Of a DNA stretch of 64,000 nucleotides, positions 10,997 through 21,759 are shown piece after piece (the stretch's first letter is position 1; each line of letters starts with the position of its first letter). The DNA comes from Gnetum montanum. Lineage: Eukaryota; Streptophyta; Gnetopsida; Gnetales; Gnetaceae. The DNA is taken from the NCBI GenBank assembly GCA_015680685.1, contig MNCI01035635.1, forward strand, positions 957 through 64,956, given 5' to 3'. The notes below the pieces were generated by a model, which worked only from the letters and a program-made list of their open reading frames with translations, was not told where the DNA came from and searched no databases. Both the position numbers and the translations under genes were made by a program.

Positions 10997-11934
10997 TGAT
11001 GAGTGGCGAGGTACCTCTACACTCAACCATACGAATATGAGCATTTCAAGCATGATCTGGTCAAACTTTGTAGATAGGCTAGCTGTGGTATCTAGATAGT
11101 TACTCATTGATCGTAGTTTATTTTTTTCCCACCTAGACTAGTATATGCTTTATCACATATGGTTTAGTCCAAAGTGAGGTGTATGATGTGGTTTATAACC
11201 TAGTGCTACTCCTAGAGGCAATGGAAAATAACTTTAATTTAGCTAGGAGAAAAAGGGTGAAGAGAGTCTAAGCTAGCCTAAGTGCAATGAGCATCTATCC
11301 CTTAACCATTAGTACACATCTTGGACCTCATGCATGACTACCACTAGGATTACCAAGTGCATGGCCTAGGTACGCTACTGGGATACCAAGTAGTCACACT
11401 TGAATGCTCATGATTAAGTCGTACTCATTCCATGTTCAAGGAGTTTACGGTGAAGAGATATTAACTACGAAAGCAATAAATAATAATAACAATTAAACAA
11501 TCAAACTAAGTGAAGGTTGCAATGATGAAGTAATCTCGATCTTTATTTTCGGGCATGTGCATGTCCAAGTATGTTACACTCAAATAAAGGTGATGTACAA
11601 TTACAATCATTACACTGCAGGCATGCACCGAGGATAGGGTTGAGAGGAAAAATCGACAAAAAAATCCTACTCTAATACTAACTTCTTATTACTTTCCCAT
11701 GTGCCCCATTCTGTATTTATAAGCTCACAAGGGAACCATGATATCGTGTATCTGATATCACTTGTCAGGCCGTGATATCGCATACCCAATATCAAGGGTC
11801 TGATATCAAGTGTCCAATATTGAGACTCATCAGATATTAGGGGTTCGAGAACAAGGGTCCGATATCAGCACCTGGTTAACAAGGATCCGATATCAAGGCT
11901 CCGATATTAGCACCTGAAAAACGATGATTCATCA
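10997..11934 (-). repeat. R2: 5' LTR
   Basis: 938 bp, TGATGAATCATCG (11934) to CTCATCA (10997) on the minus strand. GATATC/GATATT motifs fill 11740-11920, a TATA box is the complement of 11714-11721, and an AATAAAG signal follows. It is readily alignable along its length to the LTR at 5909-6858. Confidence 0.85.
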
Positions 11935-12090
11935 TACCCCCACGATTGAATAACAAGTCATCCTCAAGTTAAACAAAATGAGAACAAGTCCAATTGATTA
12001 CACAGTGGATAGGTATGGGATTATTAACCAACTAGGAGTTATTCATGCCATAGTGTGCAATTGAACAAAAAAAATTGGGACAAAGACACT
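11935..12090 (-). repeat. Second copy of R2-type internal 3' end
   Basis: Beyond the 5' LTR of R2 the minus strand holds another PPT and 3' internal sequence, nearly the same as 6859-7010 (ACCCCCACGA, then TAACAAGTCATCCTCAAGTT). The LTR at 10997-11934 therefore has internal sequence on both sides, as in a tandem LTR-internal-LTR-internal array. Homology stops near 12090, where the plus-strand ORF3 of R3 takes over. Confidence 0.75.
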
Positions 12091-12099
12091 GAATAGTGG

Positions 12100-14240
12100 T
12101 GAATGGCACCTTGGGAAAGCCTATTAGTTCTAGCACAATAAGGAAGAGGGAACCACAGTCAACATTGGAGGAGTCTTAGTTTCATCTCAGTTAAGGAAAG
12201 AGTAGAAGCTCTAAACATATCAAATGAAAGGGAAAAACTAGCACATTTATCCACAAGATCAAATGCTGAAACTAAGAAATTATGGCTAAAATGGGCATAC
12301 GACAAGGAAGATAAGGGATAAAGTGAGTTAACTCTGGAAAAGCAAATCTATTTCAAAATTGGCATCTACCACTTATTCTCAATCAAAGGATTGAATAGGT
12401 TGTCCACCTATGCAGCTAAGGAAAGTGCGATCTTGATGAGAAAATACAATGCCAATATCACACAACTCTACTTTATGGAGATTCAGAGGTCTTTTGAAGA
12501 AAGGAAGATAGGGAAGCCAACACTTCCATTCCCTTGCCTCATCAAAAGTTATGCAAGTTAGCTAGAATCCTAGGATACACTAATAATGTTCCCAGTAGAG
12601 CCTAGAATACTTCATAGGCTGAATTAATCAAACTAGAACCACCTAGAAAGGATTAGGATGAAGAGCAATAAGAACAAGAGCAAGAGCAACAACAACAATA
12701 AGAGTAGAAATAGTAAGTTCCACCATTTCCACCTTCGCAAGACTACAGATCATCAATGGGTCATTTGTAAGAGATTGCAAAGACTATTAGTTGGGGAACA
12801 AGGGAGGAAGCCAACCTTTATAGAGTTATCAAAAATTCCATACATCCTACTATTTTGGCAGATCCAAAAAGTGGAAAAATTTCAATACAATTAGAAGGAG
12901 GGAACCAATGATTGCAATAGAGCTCTGGGAATGTTGCATCATTCCAAGTAGTGCTAGAGACTGAAGAAGGAGCCACAATTGTGGTAATGCAAAACCAGGA
13001 TGTAGTAGGAGTAGTAAAGATGATCACTAATCATATTAAAGAATCTTTTAACATACCTATTGTGCCATTAACAAATCTAACTAGAGTTGTAGATTCTCAA
13101 ATGTTAGTTGGAGCCTTAATGAATCTTGCTAATCATGAAGATGTGGTTGATCGACTACTATAGACTGGGCAAGTCATGAAAACACTCTTCAACATTCCAA
13201 GTGATGGCACTACAGTACATTTGGAGCTAATAACTACCAAAGGTAAATTGATCATGGAAAAGACTAGGGAAAAGCATGCAAAAGTAGAAATCCATAGACT
13301 TTATGAAGAGCTTGCAACCTTGGGAGTTGAACATAAAGATCCCACACAATTTGTTACACTTCACCAGACAGAGTAGTTCAGGATAAAGTAGATAAATTGC
13401 TTGACTAAGAAGAATAAATAAATGGAAATGGATAAGGAGAAAGCAATGTGGAATGCCTTTCTAGAAGAAGCACAAATGTATGCAAATGCTAAGGCATTCA
13501 CTGTAATCCAAGAAGAGAATAAACAACTTGTTGCTAATAATACAAGGTTGAGCACTATAGAAAAACAAGAAAATATGCTACAAGAAAGCATCCACTAGTT
13601 AAGAGAACAACTGGTAAGAGTTAGCCAAGATATGAGTCATTTTGGAAGAGAAAATAGAACCCTCTCAATGGAGGAGGTACATGCCCTCTATAAAAAATCA
13701 ACCATTGAAATCAACATGTGGTAAAATAAGGCAAAGAAACATGAAAGGCTCAAAGAACACTTTCATATCAAGTGGGAATATACAAGAAAATAAAAGAAAA
13801 AGAGATCCAAATGGCCAAACCCTAAATCAGCTCCATATCAGCACAAAATCCTGATTGGCAATCCATCCTAGATAGTTATGCCCACATTCACTAGGAGAAA
13901 GTGAAAAATAAAAACTTGTAGATCGAGGACTTGAAAGAGTACATGGAGTTAGCTAACCTTCGTTACACTAACTTGACCATGTTAACAATAGGTAGGCCTA
14001 GGAATGAACTAGAACAACAAGTATTAGCCCCATATGCCTTGTATAAGAAAGAGTTTGTATATCACAAAGATTCTTTACAGAAACTCCAAGTGGAAAACTT
14101 TGAATTGAAAGTAGTAAAGGTTGAATACCAAGGGCAAAGAAATATCCCAGAAAACCTAGCTAGAAGGTTTTATAATTATCTTGATTTACATGAGAAGGCC
14201 AGAGCATTTGAAGAGGAGATAAGGTAGTTTGCAAATTGGT
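12100..14240 (+). pseudogene. R3: accessory ORF3 (coiled-coil protein)
   Basis: The most complete copy of the third ORF, about 640 codons from 12330 on, with many stops and at least one frameshift between 13640 and 13930. The N-terminal part (12350-12560) has IYFKI...YHL, QLYFMEIQRSF and LPFPCLI blocks that match R10 at 63656-63900. The middle (12950-13370) is open in two long pieces. The C-terminal half (13420-14230) is Lys/Glu-rich with heptad-like spacing, ending near RRFYNYLDLHEKA, and should form coiled coils. Related frames occur at 31990-31236/24890-24570 and 40960-39920 (minus). It lies after pol and before the PPT, the place of the env-like ORF of Athila elements, but I see no signal peptide or clear membrane segment. 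Function unknown. Confidence 0.6.
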
Positions 14241-14659
14241 ATGTTAAGGATAATTAAATGTTTTTGCAGTTGTCGTGCCCATGGGATGTACCCACTTAAT
14301 CACACATTACACAACAAGCATGGATGGTACATTACTTGTGAATGAAGGAGGAAAAGCTTTATGTGCTCCTAAATCAATACAAGTTCTAGAAGCCTAGTGA
14401 CAAGGTGAAGTAACCAATGGAGAAGCCACCGCCCCTAGGAACTACCTAGACTACATCAAGCTTCACCAAATTTTATTTTTTGTTAGAATTTTCATGTCAT
14501 GACCTATGTAAATTTTTTTATCAAAAACCACTATGGCATTTGAGAGTAATATATATAGTAGTCATTTTCATGTAAATCTACCTCCCAATTTTGTAAGGAG
14601 CTATATCCTTATTTTGTTTTAACTCAAGCACAAGTTTTCCGTCAGTTGTTAGGTATGAT
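14241..14659 (+). other. R3: 3' untranslated region and PPT
   Basis: Non-coding sequence between ORF3 and the LTR. It ends GTCAGTTGTTAGGTATGAT, a decayed version of the CAGTCATGGGGGTA tract of R4. The last five bases (14655-14659) are the left copy of the R4 target duplication. Confidence 0.55.
14655..14659. other. R4: left target-site duplication ATGAT
   Basis: ATGAT directly precedes TGATGAATCAT of the R4 5' LTR and is repeated at 20899-20903 directly after the 3' LTR. A 5-bp duplication is normal for Ty3/gypsy integration. Confidence 0.9.
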
Positions 14660-15423
14660 TGATGAATCATGGTTTGTTAGGTGTTGATATCGGACCCTTC
14701 TTAACCAATTTCTAATATCAGACCCTTGTTAAATAGGTGCTAATATCAAACCCCTATTATCGAACCCCTGATATATGATGAGTCCCGATATCAAACCCCC
14801 AATATTAGACCTCGATATCAGGTATGCGATATCGTGGCCTGGCTAGTGATATCAGATATGTGATATCATGGTTCCTGTGTGAGCCTATAAATACACAATT
14901 GGATTCATGGAAAAGTAATAGGAATTTAGTGTTAGAGTAGGATCTTTTTGTCAGTTTTTCCATTTAACCCGTTTTCTCTAGTGCATGCCTGTAGTGTGAT
15001 AATTGTAATTGTACAGCACCTTTATTCAAGTGTGACGTACTTGGATACATACATGACTAGTAATAAAGAATGAGATTAATTCATCATTATAGCATTCACT
15101 TAGTTTAATTATTTAATTATTATTTATTTCTTCCTTAATTAATCTCTCTNTAGACTCTCTTTACCCTTACCCTCTTGGGTTAATCAAAGTTATTTTCGAT
15201 TGCCTCTAGGAGTAGCACTAGTATAGGAAACACATCATACACCTCACTCTAGACTAAACCATATGTGACAAAGTAAATAATAGTCCAAGTGGGAAGACAA
15301 TGAATTACGATCAATGTGTAACTATCTAGATACCACAACTAGACCATCTATGGAGTTCGATCAGATCTTGCGTGAACACTCATATTTGTATGGTTGAGTG
15401 TAGGGGTACCTCACCACTTATCA
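14660..15423 (+). repeat. R4: 5' LTR
   Basis: TGATGAATCATGG to CACTTATCA. U3 (14680-14875) is packed with GATATC-type motifs, the TATA box is at 14886-14893, and AATAAAG follows near 15062. It is about 190 bp shorter than its partner because a U5 segment is missing exactly at a single N (15150), probably a collapsed assembly gap rather than a real deletion. Confidence 0.9.
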
Positions 15424-15443
15424 TTGGCACCATTGCTAGGGAT
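15424..15443 (+). other. R4: primer binding site (tRNA-Asp type)
   Basis: TTGGCACCATTGCTAGGGAT begins right after the LTR. It matches the 3' end complement of plant tRNA-Asp (TGGCGCCGTTGCCGGGG) except for transitions, as used by Athila-type Ty3/gypsy elements. Confidence 0.75.
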
Positions 15444-15560
15444 GGTGTTAGTTATTTAGACTAGTTATATCATACAAGATCACTATATCAAGTATTAACG
15501 ATATATCCTTTAGAAAAGAAATTAAATTCAATTCAATTAAGTCACACACCACTCATAACA

Positions 15561-17871
15561 ATGTCTCTCTCACAAGACTATGCTTACACCACAACTACTA
15601 AGGCAATTCATTGGAGAACCAATGAATTATATGATGAAGGAAAAGTTTGGAGTACTCAAATTTATGCAGGAATTCCATATGTTCATGAGTATCCCAATGA
15701 TACTCAAGGATTCTTGTCAACTAACTCTAACACTTCTAGTAAAGAGGGGACAGCCCATAGAATGAGGAGGCTCGAAAAGCCTAGGACCTTCTTAATAACT
15801 AACAAGAATCTGTTAGGGAATGACTAGGAACCTTACAAAATTCAAGACAAGTTTTTCGGTTCTTTCTCTTCCTCTACTCCTTCAACGTCAGATTGTGACA
15901 CGGATGACTATCTTTCAAGGGATCAATAACTAAAAATCGAGCTGAAAAAGAAAATAGAGAACGCCAACATGAACAAGAACAACATCATCTCAGCTCACAA
16001 ACTCACAACCTACTTAGTGACAATGAACTTCTGCTAGCCACTAAGATCCTAATGCCTATACAAGAGGTCATTCGAATATCCTATAGGCATCACAAAGAAA
16101 GTTGTCTACCCAAGCTTAATTTAAACAACTTTTCCAAGTTTGCAGGAGGCTATGATTCAAATCTGTGATAGCATATACAAGCTTTCTATGATGCTTGTGT
16201 CTAGAATAATATCGATAATGGGTGGAAAAAACTTAAGCTCTCTCCTATGATACTCGTTGGCCAAGAAAATGTGTGGTATAGATCGTTAAAACTGAAATCA
16301 ATCTGTAGTTAACCAACAATGGTAGAACTCTTTACTAAACAATATCAAACATATGCTAGAGTGTTGGCCTTGAGGAGACAAATCCAAGAATGAAAATAAG
16401 GGCAACATGAAACCTTGGACATGGACTTAGAAATATACTATTCTTTGTTAAACAACTACCCAGGCCATGAATTCTTCAAGAGAAGGCTAATGTATCACAT
16501 CATGGATGGGCTTCGTAATGAAACAAGGGAAACCCTAGGGATGTATGCCCGAGGTCAACTATACGAGCTATGAAGCCACCAACTCCAAGAGCTTATTAAG
16601 TGGGTAGCAAAAGAAGAAGAAGAAATGGCTAAATGGGAGAATGTTGAAAGCTCTCAATGGGATCAAAATCTCAAATTAGCAAAGGTCCATAACCATAAAG
16701 AGGAGAAATCAGCTCACCTTGAGGAAGTGCAACCATTTCTACCTTTGCCAATGCAACAATCACTAGATGAAATCAAGGCAAAGATTAATAAGATAACGGA
16801 ATGGATGCATGGAAAATATGGAGAATATGCTAACAATAGTCGAGGTATAACTATTTCAAATCAAGAAATGGGACAAGAAACCACACAATAATAAAAAAAG
16901 GGTAGAAGATAATAAGAATAAGAACTCAATTTCCAACTTCACATATCAATGCAACATCTATCTATATGATCACCCCAAAGGCCAATGCCTAGTTNTTTAC
17001 ATGAGCATTGGGGAGGAATGTTACATCCATATTTTATACAGAAATATTGGGTTCAACCATAATGGCAAAAGCCCCACTTGTGGGGGAGGCCATCGCCAAC
17101 CCGACCATATCCTTTGTATGTCCCAATGCCAAATGCTCACTATGTTCAATACCCTATTTCTCCAACCAGATCATCATCCCTACTTCACCTCATCGTTATC
17201 ATTCTCTAGAATACTATCCACTCATATCCTCTTCGCCAAGATCACCACATCATGTACCTTATACTTTCCCTCAAGAACAATATTTTCATCCTTCATCTCC
17301 TTCTACATCACCACCAATTGTACTAGAAGGTTTTGCACCACAGCACCAATCTATGAATGCTACTTGTGCTACTACTGTCAATAGTGGTGGAAGTACTCAA
17401 AAGTGCCCTTTCTTTAGGCATTGCCATAGAAAGAAGTAGCACGATGCTAAACCCACTGCATCTCCCAAACCAGCACAAGTTCAACACTATGATGCATCCT
17501 TCTCTTTGAGCTCAAAACCTCATGTTACCTTATTAGGGTCACCAATCAATACTCTAATAACTATGAGGCCCAATGAATATAGCCATAGAGGGGAACACAT
17601 TGATTCTTGCATGCCATCTTACAGTCAAGGGTTCCATAGTGGGGTAGCTCCTTATCCCATGACCCCATCATATAACCTACCCTATTATGTCTACTATGGT
17701 CAAGTGTGTGAACCCCAATATGGGTACATTCCAACCACAACACCAAAAGACACCTAGTGGTTTGGATATGATCGGGTCCCAATATTTCTAAAATGCTTGT
17801 ATCTAAACCTTTCATTTATTAATTCTAGCCATGCTCAAAGGTTTAGTCATGGGGGAGACCCCCCATTCTAA
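15561..17871 (+). pseudogene. R4: gag
   Basis: Starts MSLSQDYAYT, 118 bp after the PBS, and ends GGDPPF-stop. Same domain order as the R2 gag: an N-terminal segment with AIHWRTNELYDE, a retrotrans_gag-type capsid part (16100-16400), a Lys/Glu-rich part (16600-16890), a knuckle-like CNIYLYDHPKGQC (about 16946-16985, second Cys replaced by Tyr), then a Pro/Ser/Tyr-rich tail with CPFFRHCHRKK (17403-17435). About ten in-frame stops, mostly TAG, plus frameshifts break it. A single N at 16995 replaces a few bases. It is the only recognisable protein domain of the element, and its product would package the RNA. Confidence 0.75.
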
Positions 17872-18662
17872 TGAGTAGAATTAATAAATGTTTTTCCTTT
17901 TCTTTAATTTTATAATTTTTTGTTTTCTAGTTTTTCATCTTTCAATTTTTTGGTTTTATCTTTTTATTAGTTGTTTCATATTTTTATTTATTGTTTTATA
18001 TTTTTATATTTTTATGAGTAATCTCATCTATGAATAAAACACTCATGTGACTCATTGGTTGAGATGTTGTTCTTTGCTATCAAGTCTCGAGTAACTAATT
18101 ATTTGGACAGCAAGCCCATCACATCCACCCAACCATTCTATTAATAAGAGGTCCTACTCTGGGTACAATGATATTCTTAACATCATTAAAACTTAAAGTA
18201 ATTTTGTGCACATTATGCCCAGAGTGAAGAAGGATGGACCAAGAGGGAATGGCCAGGGTGTGACATCAAGGGGACATGTGGATTCTCTTTGGTGACATCT
18301 GTAGGAGTTACCATGCAGCCTGGGTGTACCAATATCCTTGTAGATCTAACAAAAAATGGGAGCAAGAGTAATAAAGGAACTCACTCATGAAAACCAATGC
18401 TATTCTAGTGGGTCCCATTGGAAAGACATGCATCCATACCTGAAGGTAGGTGGCTTCTCTAGATTGAGCATTCAAAAAAGAGAGAGAGAGAGAGCAAGAA
18501 GAGTGTGCTAAAGCAGCCACATAAAAAGAGAAAGAAAAGATCAAGCTCAAAGTGCTGCAAAGAAATTCTAAATTGCTCCTCCCTTGAAAAAAATTCCAAG
18601 TGATCATATGGCTTGTTGTCATGATACTCTTATGATTGTCCATCATGGGATGAAACAATGCG
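17872..18662 (+). other. R4: spacer after gag
   Basis: A T-rich stretch (17885-18010) is followed by sequence aligning to 8143-8820 of R2 (minus) and, near 18240-18300, to the block with GTGTGAC...CAAGGGGA at 61430 in R10. No protein is recognised. This is where pol would be expected if present. Confidence 0.6.
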
Positions 18663-18923
18663 ATGTCACTGATCAAAGGAATGGAGTTGGTCTTGATTTT
18701 GGAGCGATAGGTGAATGACACATTAATCACGTCCTACACTCAAGACTCATTGTGCCCTGGGTCAATTACCTCATGTTCCAATCTCTGCAATCCCTTCTAC
18801 AATTTACCTCATCTCACTATTCATGTATTTGTGAATCGTGTCTTTTGTATCATTGAATTCATACCTCATCACGGTGCTATCTACATGTGTGTGTTTTGTG
18901 GAGTTGGTGTGGATTACATTTAA
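18663..18923 (+). pseudogene. R4: small conserved spacer ORF
   Basis: The same 86-codon frame as R2 7882-8142, with one TAG at codon 16 replacing an Arg seen in R2. It begins MSLIKGMEL, keeps SLCPxSxTSC, LCNPFYN, FIPHHG and CVFC, and ends GVDYI-TAA. Start and stop positions are the same and there is no indel relative to R2. Many replacements are mild (Arg/Lys, Asp/Glu, Val/Ile). Function unknown; see also 61911-62198. Confidence 0.45.
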
Positions 18924-19326
18924 CCCTTTTAGTGTCTATGGACATTTTTGGGTATAGTTACGTAAAGGCATGATATGTAAAAACCTACTTTGGGGAGGAC
19001 CCACTTGTGTGACTTTTGTAATTTGTACTTTTTTCACATCACCACATCATTTTGTACCCTCCAAGTACTTTATTGTCAAATCTATTCTTTCCTTTGTTAT
19101 CATTTTATCAAACATTCCTCAAAACTATTACGTGTCTTTTGATATGTCACCTAAACAAACTAGGTCTGACATTAAACTTTTAGGGCAACTGCCTTGAAAA
19201 AAATTTCTAACTCTAAAATCACACTAAGCAAAGAATTCAACATTTACTAAAGACAATAAGTAAGGTATGAAATAATTGAAATTCTTTTAATGACCTTACT
19301 AAAAATTGATCTTTGTGTGATTATAG

Positions 19327-19530
19327 ATGGCCCCTAAAAGAGGACAACAAGGAGGACCTTCTCAAGATGCAACTAAACATCCAAGGGGAGGTAGGAGCCA
19401 AGGACCTCATGTAGAACATGAGAATCAGGAGGCACAATCATTTAACATTCATCAGGGAACTCCAGTCATTGCACAATCTAGCAAAGAAAAAGGTGGAGAG
19501 GTCAGGGCCCAAGCCTATGAAGAGGAATGA
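19327..19530 (+). pseudogene. R4: ORF3 N-terminal remnant
   Basis: 67 codons, MAPKRGQQGG...EEE-stop, with no internal stop. It is basic and rich in Gly, Gln and Arg at the start, as in R2 (7476, minus) and R10 (63022). The ATG is preceded by TTATAG, a possible splice acceptor. The rest of ORF3 is missing; about 400 bp of diverged sequence lead to the PPT. Either a short peptide or a leftover of internal deletion. Confidence 0.5.
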
Positions 19531-19931
19531 TGGCTATTTTTCGCATGGCATGTTAAGGCCAATCAAGTGTTCTCATAGCTTCTGTGTCCATGGAAAGTGC
19601 CAACTTCATTAAACATTGGAACATCAGCATGGATGACTCATAATCCTCAAATAGAAGAGAAGAAATGTCAAGCGCTTCTTCAATGGTATCAATCTCAAAA
19701 GCTTGAAGTGCAGGACAAAGAAAAGGCATCCATGGAGGAGCCACTGCCACCAGGAACCACACGAGTTCCAATAAATTCTGTAATTTTGTATCTGTGTCCC
19801 AATTTTGTCATATTCAATTATCCATTATGGCATGAATAAATTTCTAGTCAATTAATAATCCCATACCTATTCACTATGTAACCAATTGAGCTTGTTCCTC
19901 ACTTTCCTTAACTTGAGGACAAGTTGTTATT

Positions 19932-19945
19932 CAGTCATGGGGGTA
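19932..19945 (+). other. R4: polypurine tract
   Basis: CAGTCATGGGGGTA ends exactly at the 3' LTR start. The same 12 bases CAGTCATGGGGG occur at 62756-62767 in R10. Confidence 0.8.
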
Positions 19946-20898
19946 TGATGAATCATAGTTTGTTAGGTGCTAATATCGAACCCTTGATATCAGACCCTTG
20001 TTAACTAGGTGTTGATATCAGACCCTTATTAACTAGGTGCTAATATCAGACCCCTGATATTTGATAAGTCTCGATATCGGACCCCCAATATCAGACCCTC
20101 GATATCAGGTACGTGATATCGCGGCCTGGCTAGCATATCAGATATGTGATATCATGGTTCCTGTGTGAGCCTATAAATACACAATTGGATGCATGGGAAA
20201 GTAATAGGAAGTTAGTGTTAGAGTAGGCTCGTTTTGTTAGTTTTTCCTCTCAACCCTTTTTCTCTAGTGCATGCCCGCAATGTGCTGATTGTAATTGTAT
20301 AACACTTTTATTCGAGTGTGTCATACTTGTACATGCACATGACCAAAAATAAAGATCAAGATTACTTCATCATTGCAGCATTCACTTAGTTTAAATATTT
20401 AATTGTTATTCATTGCTTCCTTAATTAATACTTCTTTACCCTCAACTCCTATCTCTATTATTAAACGTAGAATGAGTACGACTTAATCATGAGAATTTAA
20501 GTGTGACTACCTGGTATCCCAGTAGTCTACCTAGGATATGCACTTGGTAGTCCCAGTGGTAGTACATGAGGTCCAAGATGTGCATGGATGATTAAGGGAT
20601 AGATGCTCATTGCACTTAGGCTAGCTTAGACTCTCTTCACCCTTTCCCTCTTAGGTTAATCAAAGTTATTTTCCACTACCTCTAGGAGTAGCACTAGTAT
20701 AGGAAACACATCATACACCTCACTCTGGACTAAACCATATGTGACAAAGTAAATATTACTCTAGGTGGGAAGACAGTGATTACAATCAACATGTAACTAT
20801 CTAGATACCACAACTAGCCCATCTACAGAGTTCAACTAGATTGTGCATGAACACTCATATTCATATGGTTGAGTGTATGGGTACCTCACCACTCATCA
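19946..20898 (+). repeat. R4: 3' LTR
   Basis: 953 bp, TGATGAATCATAG to CACTCATCA, with GATATC-rich U3 (19970-20150), TATA box 20172-20179 and AATAAAG near 20348. It contains the U5 segment missing from the 5' copy. Confidence 0.9.
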
Positions 20899-20903
20899 AT
20901 GAT
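20899..20903. other. R4: right target-site duplication ATGAT
   Basis: Matches 14655-14659 exactly and overlaps the first bases of the R3 LTR. Confidence 0.9.
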
Positions 20904-21759
20904 AAATCACATTTTTTTATAGGTTGCAATATCAAGCATCTAATATCAAAGCCATGATATCGAATCCTTGATATTGGGGCACAAGCTTCAATGTCAAATA
21001 TTTGATATCACTCCACATGTGCCATCCTATAAATAATACACTTAGACACATGATCAAAGAACTTTTCATTCCATACTTAGGTAGGCTCTTGCAGTTTATT
21101 TTTGTAACTTAGCAATAGAGTAAATTCTTGCAGTGTGATGTTGAGTAGTTTTCCAAAGTATTTATTCAAGTGAAGTGTACTTGGGCATAGTTCATGATAG
21201 AAATAAAGATTGAGATTACTTTTCATCATTGCAGCATCCACCTAGCTTTATTGTTTTACTTAGCATAATTTTTACTATTTTCCTAGTTTAATCAATTACA
21301 TTTCAGAGTACTTTACTTTTATTGTTCATTAGTAAAGTAGAATGAGTACAAATAGTTTCAAGAATTAGTGGTTTCACTTGATTTGCTAAGTAGTGAAGTC
21401 ACTTGGTAATCCTAGTAATGGTTACATGAGCTCAAGACATGTACGACAAGCTACGAACAAATGCTCATCACTCTAGGCTAGAGTAGATTATTTTAGTATT
21501 TTTCTTTGACTTAGTACTATTTTCACACTTTACCATTATACCTAGGAGATATGGCTAACACAACATCACTTATCATACATCTCACTGAGAGCTAAACCAT
21601 ATGCATAGATTATACTAGGTCCACATGAGAAGATAATGATCTTGAACTTGAACCAATTACTAGCATATTCACATTGCCTCATCCATAGATTATGATTAGG
21701 CTATGCATAAACACTTGTATATTTTGTATTTGGGTGTTGAACTACTCAATCACTCATCA
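20900..21759 (+). repeat. R3: 3' LTR
   Basis: TGATAAATCAC to CACTCATCA, about 860 bp, diverged from the R4 LTRs but with the same plan: GATATC motifs, TATAAATA near 21030, an AATAAAG signal near 21200 and the U5 ending. Its first bases form part of the R4 target duplication. Confidence 0.8.

Larger units (their letters stand above)
5909..11934 (-). mobile_element. R2: gag-only LTR retrotransposon
   Basis: The minus strand shows LTR (11934-10997), PBS, gag (10857-8865), a spacer with a small ORF (8142-7882), the first codons of ORF3 (7476), PPT (6870-6859) and LTR (6858-5909). Protease, reverse transcriptase, RNase H and integrase are absent: the internal region is only 4.1 kb and passes from gag to the spacer that follows pol in the larger element at 54010. 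It is a close relative of the plus-strand R4, and was probably mobilised by pol from another element. The outer LTR end at 5909 is eroded, so no target duplication can be read. Confidence 0.8.
14660..20898 (+). mobile_element. R4: complete pol-less LTR retrotransposon
   Basis: 6.2 kb: LTR 14660-15423, PBS 15424-15443, gag 15561-17871, spacer with small ORF 18663-18923, ORF3 start 19327, PPT 19932-19945, LTR 19946-20898, and 5-bp direct duplications ATGAT on both sides. No protease, RT, RNase H or integrase signature is present in the 4.5-kb interior. It is thus a non-autonomous gag-carrying element (comparable in plan to the TR-GAG type) that must have been copied by enzymes of a related element. 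The shared spacer and ORF3 start point to descent from an element like R10 by loss of pol. Confidence 0.9.
12100..21759 (+). mobile_element. R3: older element, split by R4
   Basis: Accessory ORF3 (12100-14240), a short 3' region and a degenerate polypurine tract end at 14659. The element's 3' LTR resumes at 20900 after the R4 insertion. Joining the flanks with one ATGAT copy gives a continuous PPT-LTR junction. Its 5' part (LTR, gag, pol) is lost at the 12090 breakpoint. Confidence 0.7.

Noticed and set aside
18308-18730. 140-codon minus-strand frame with hydrophobic segments
   Set aside because: Not kept in the homologous R2 spacer, where the plus-sense small ORF is the conserved frame.
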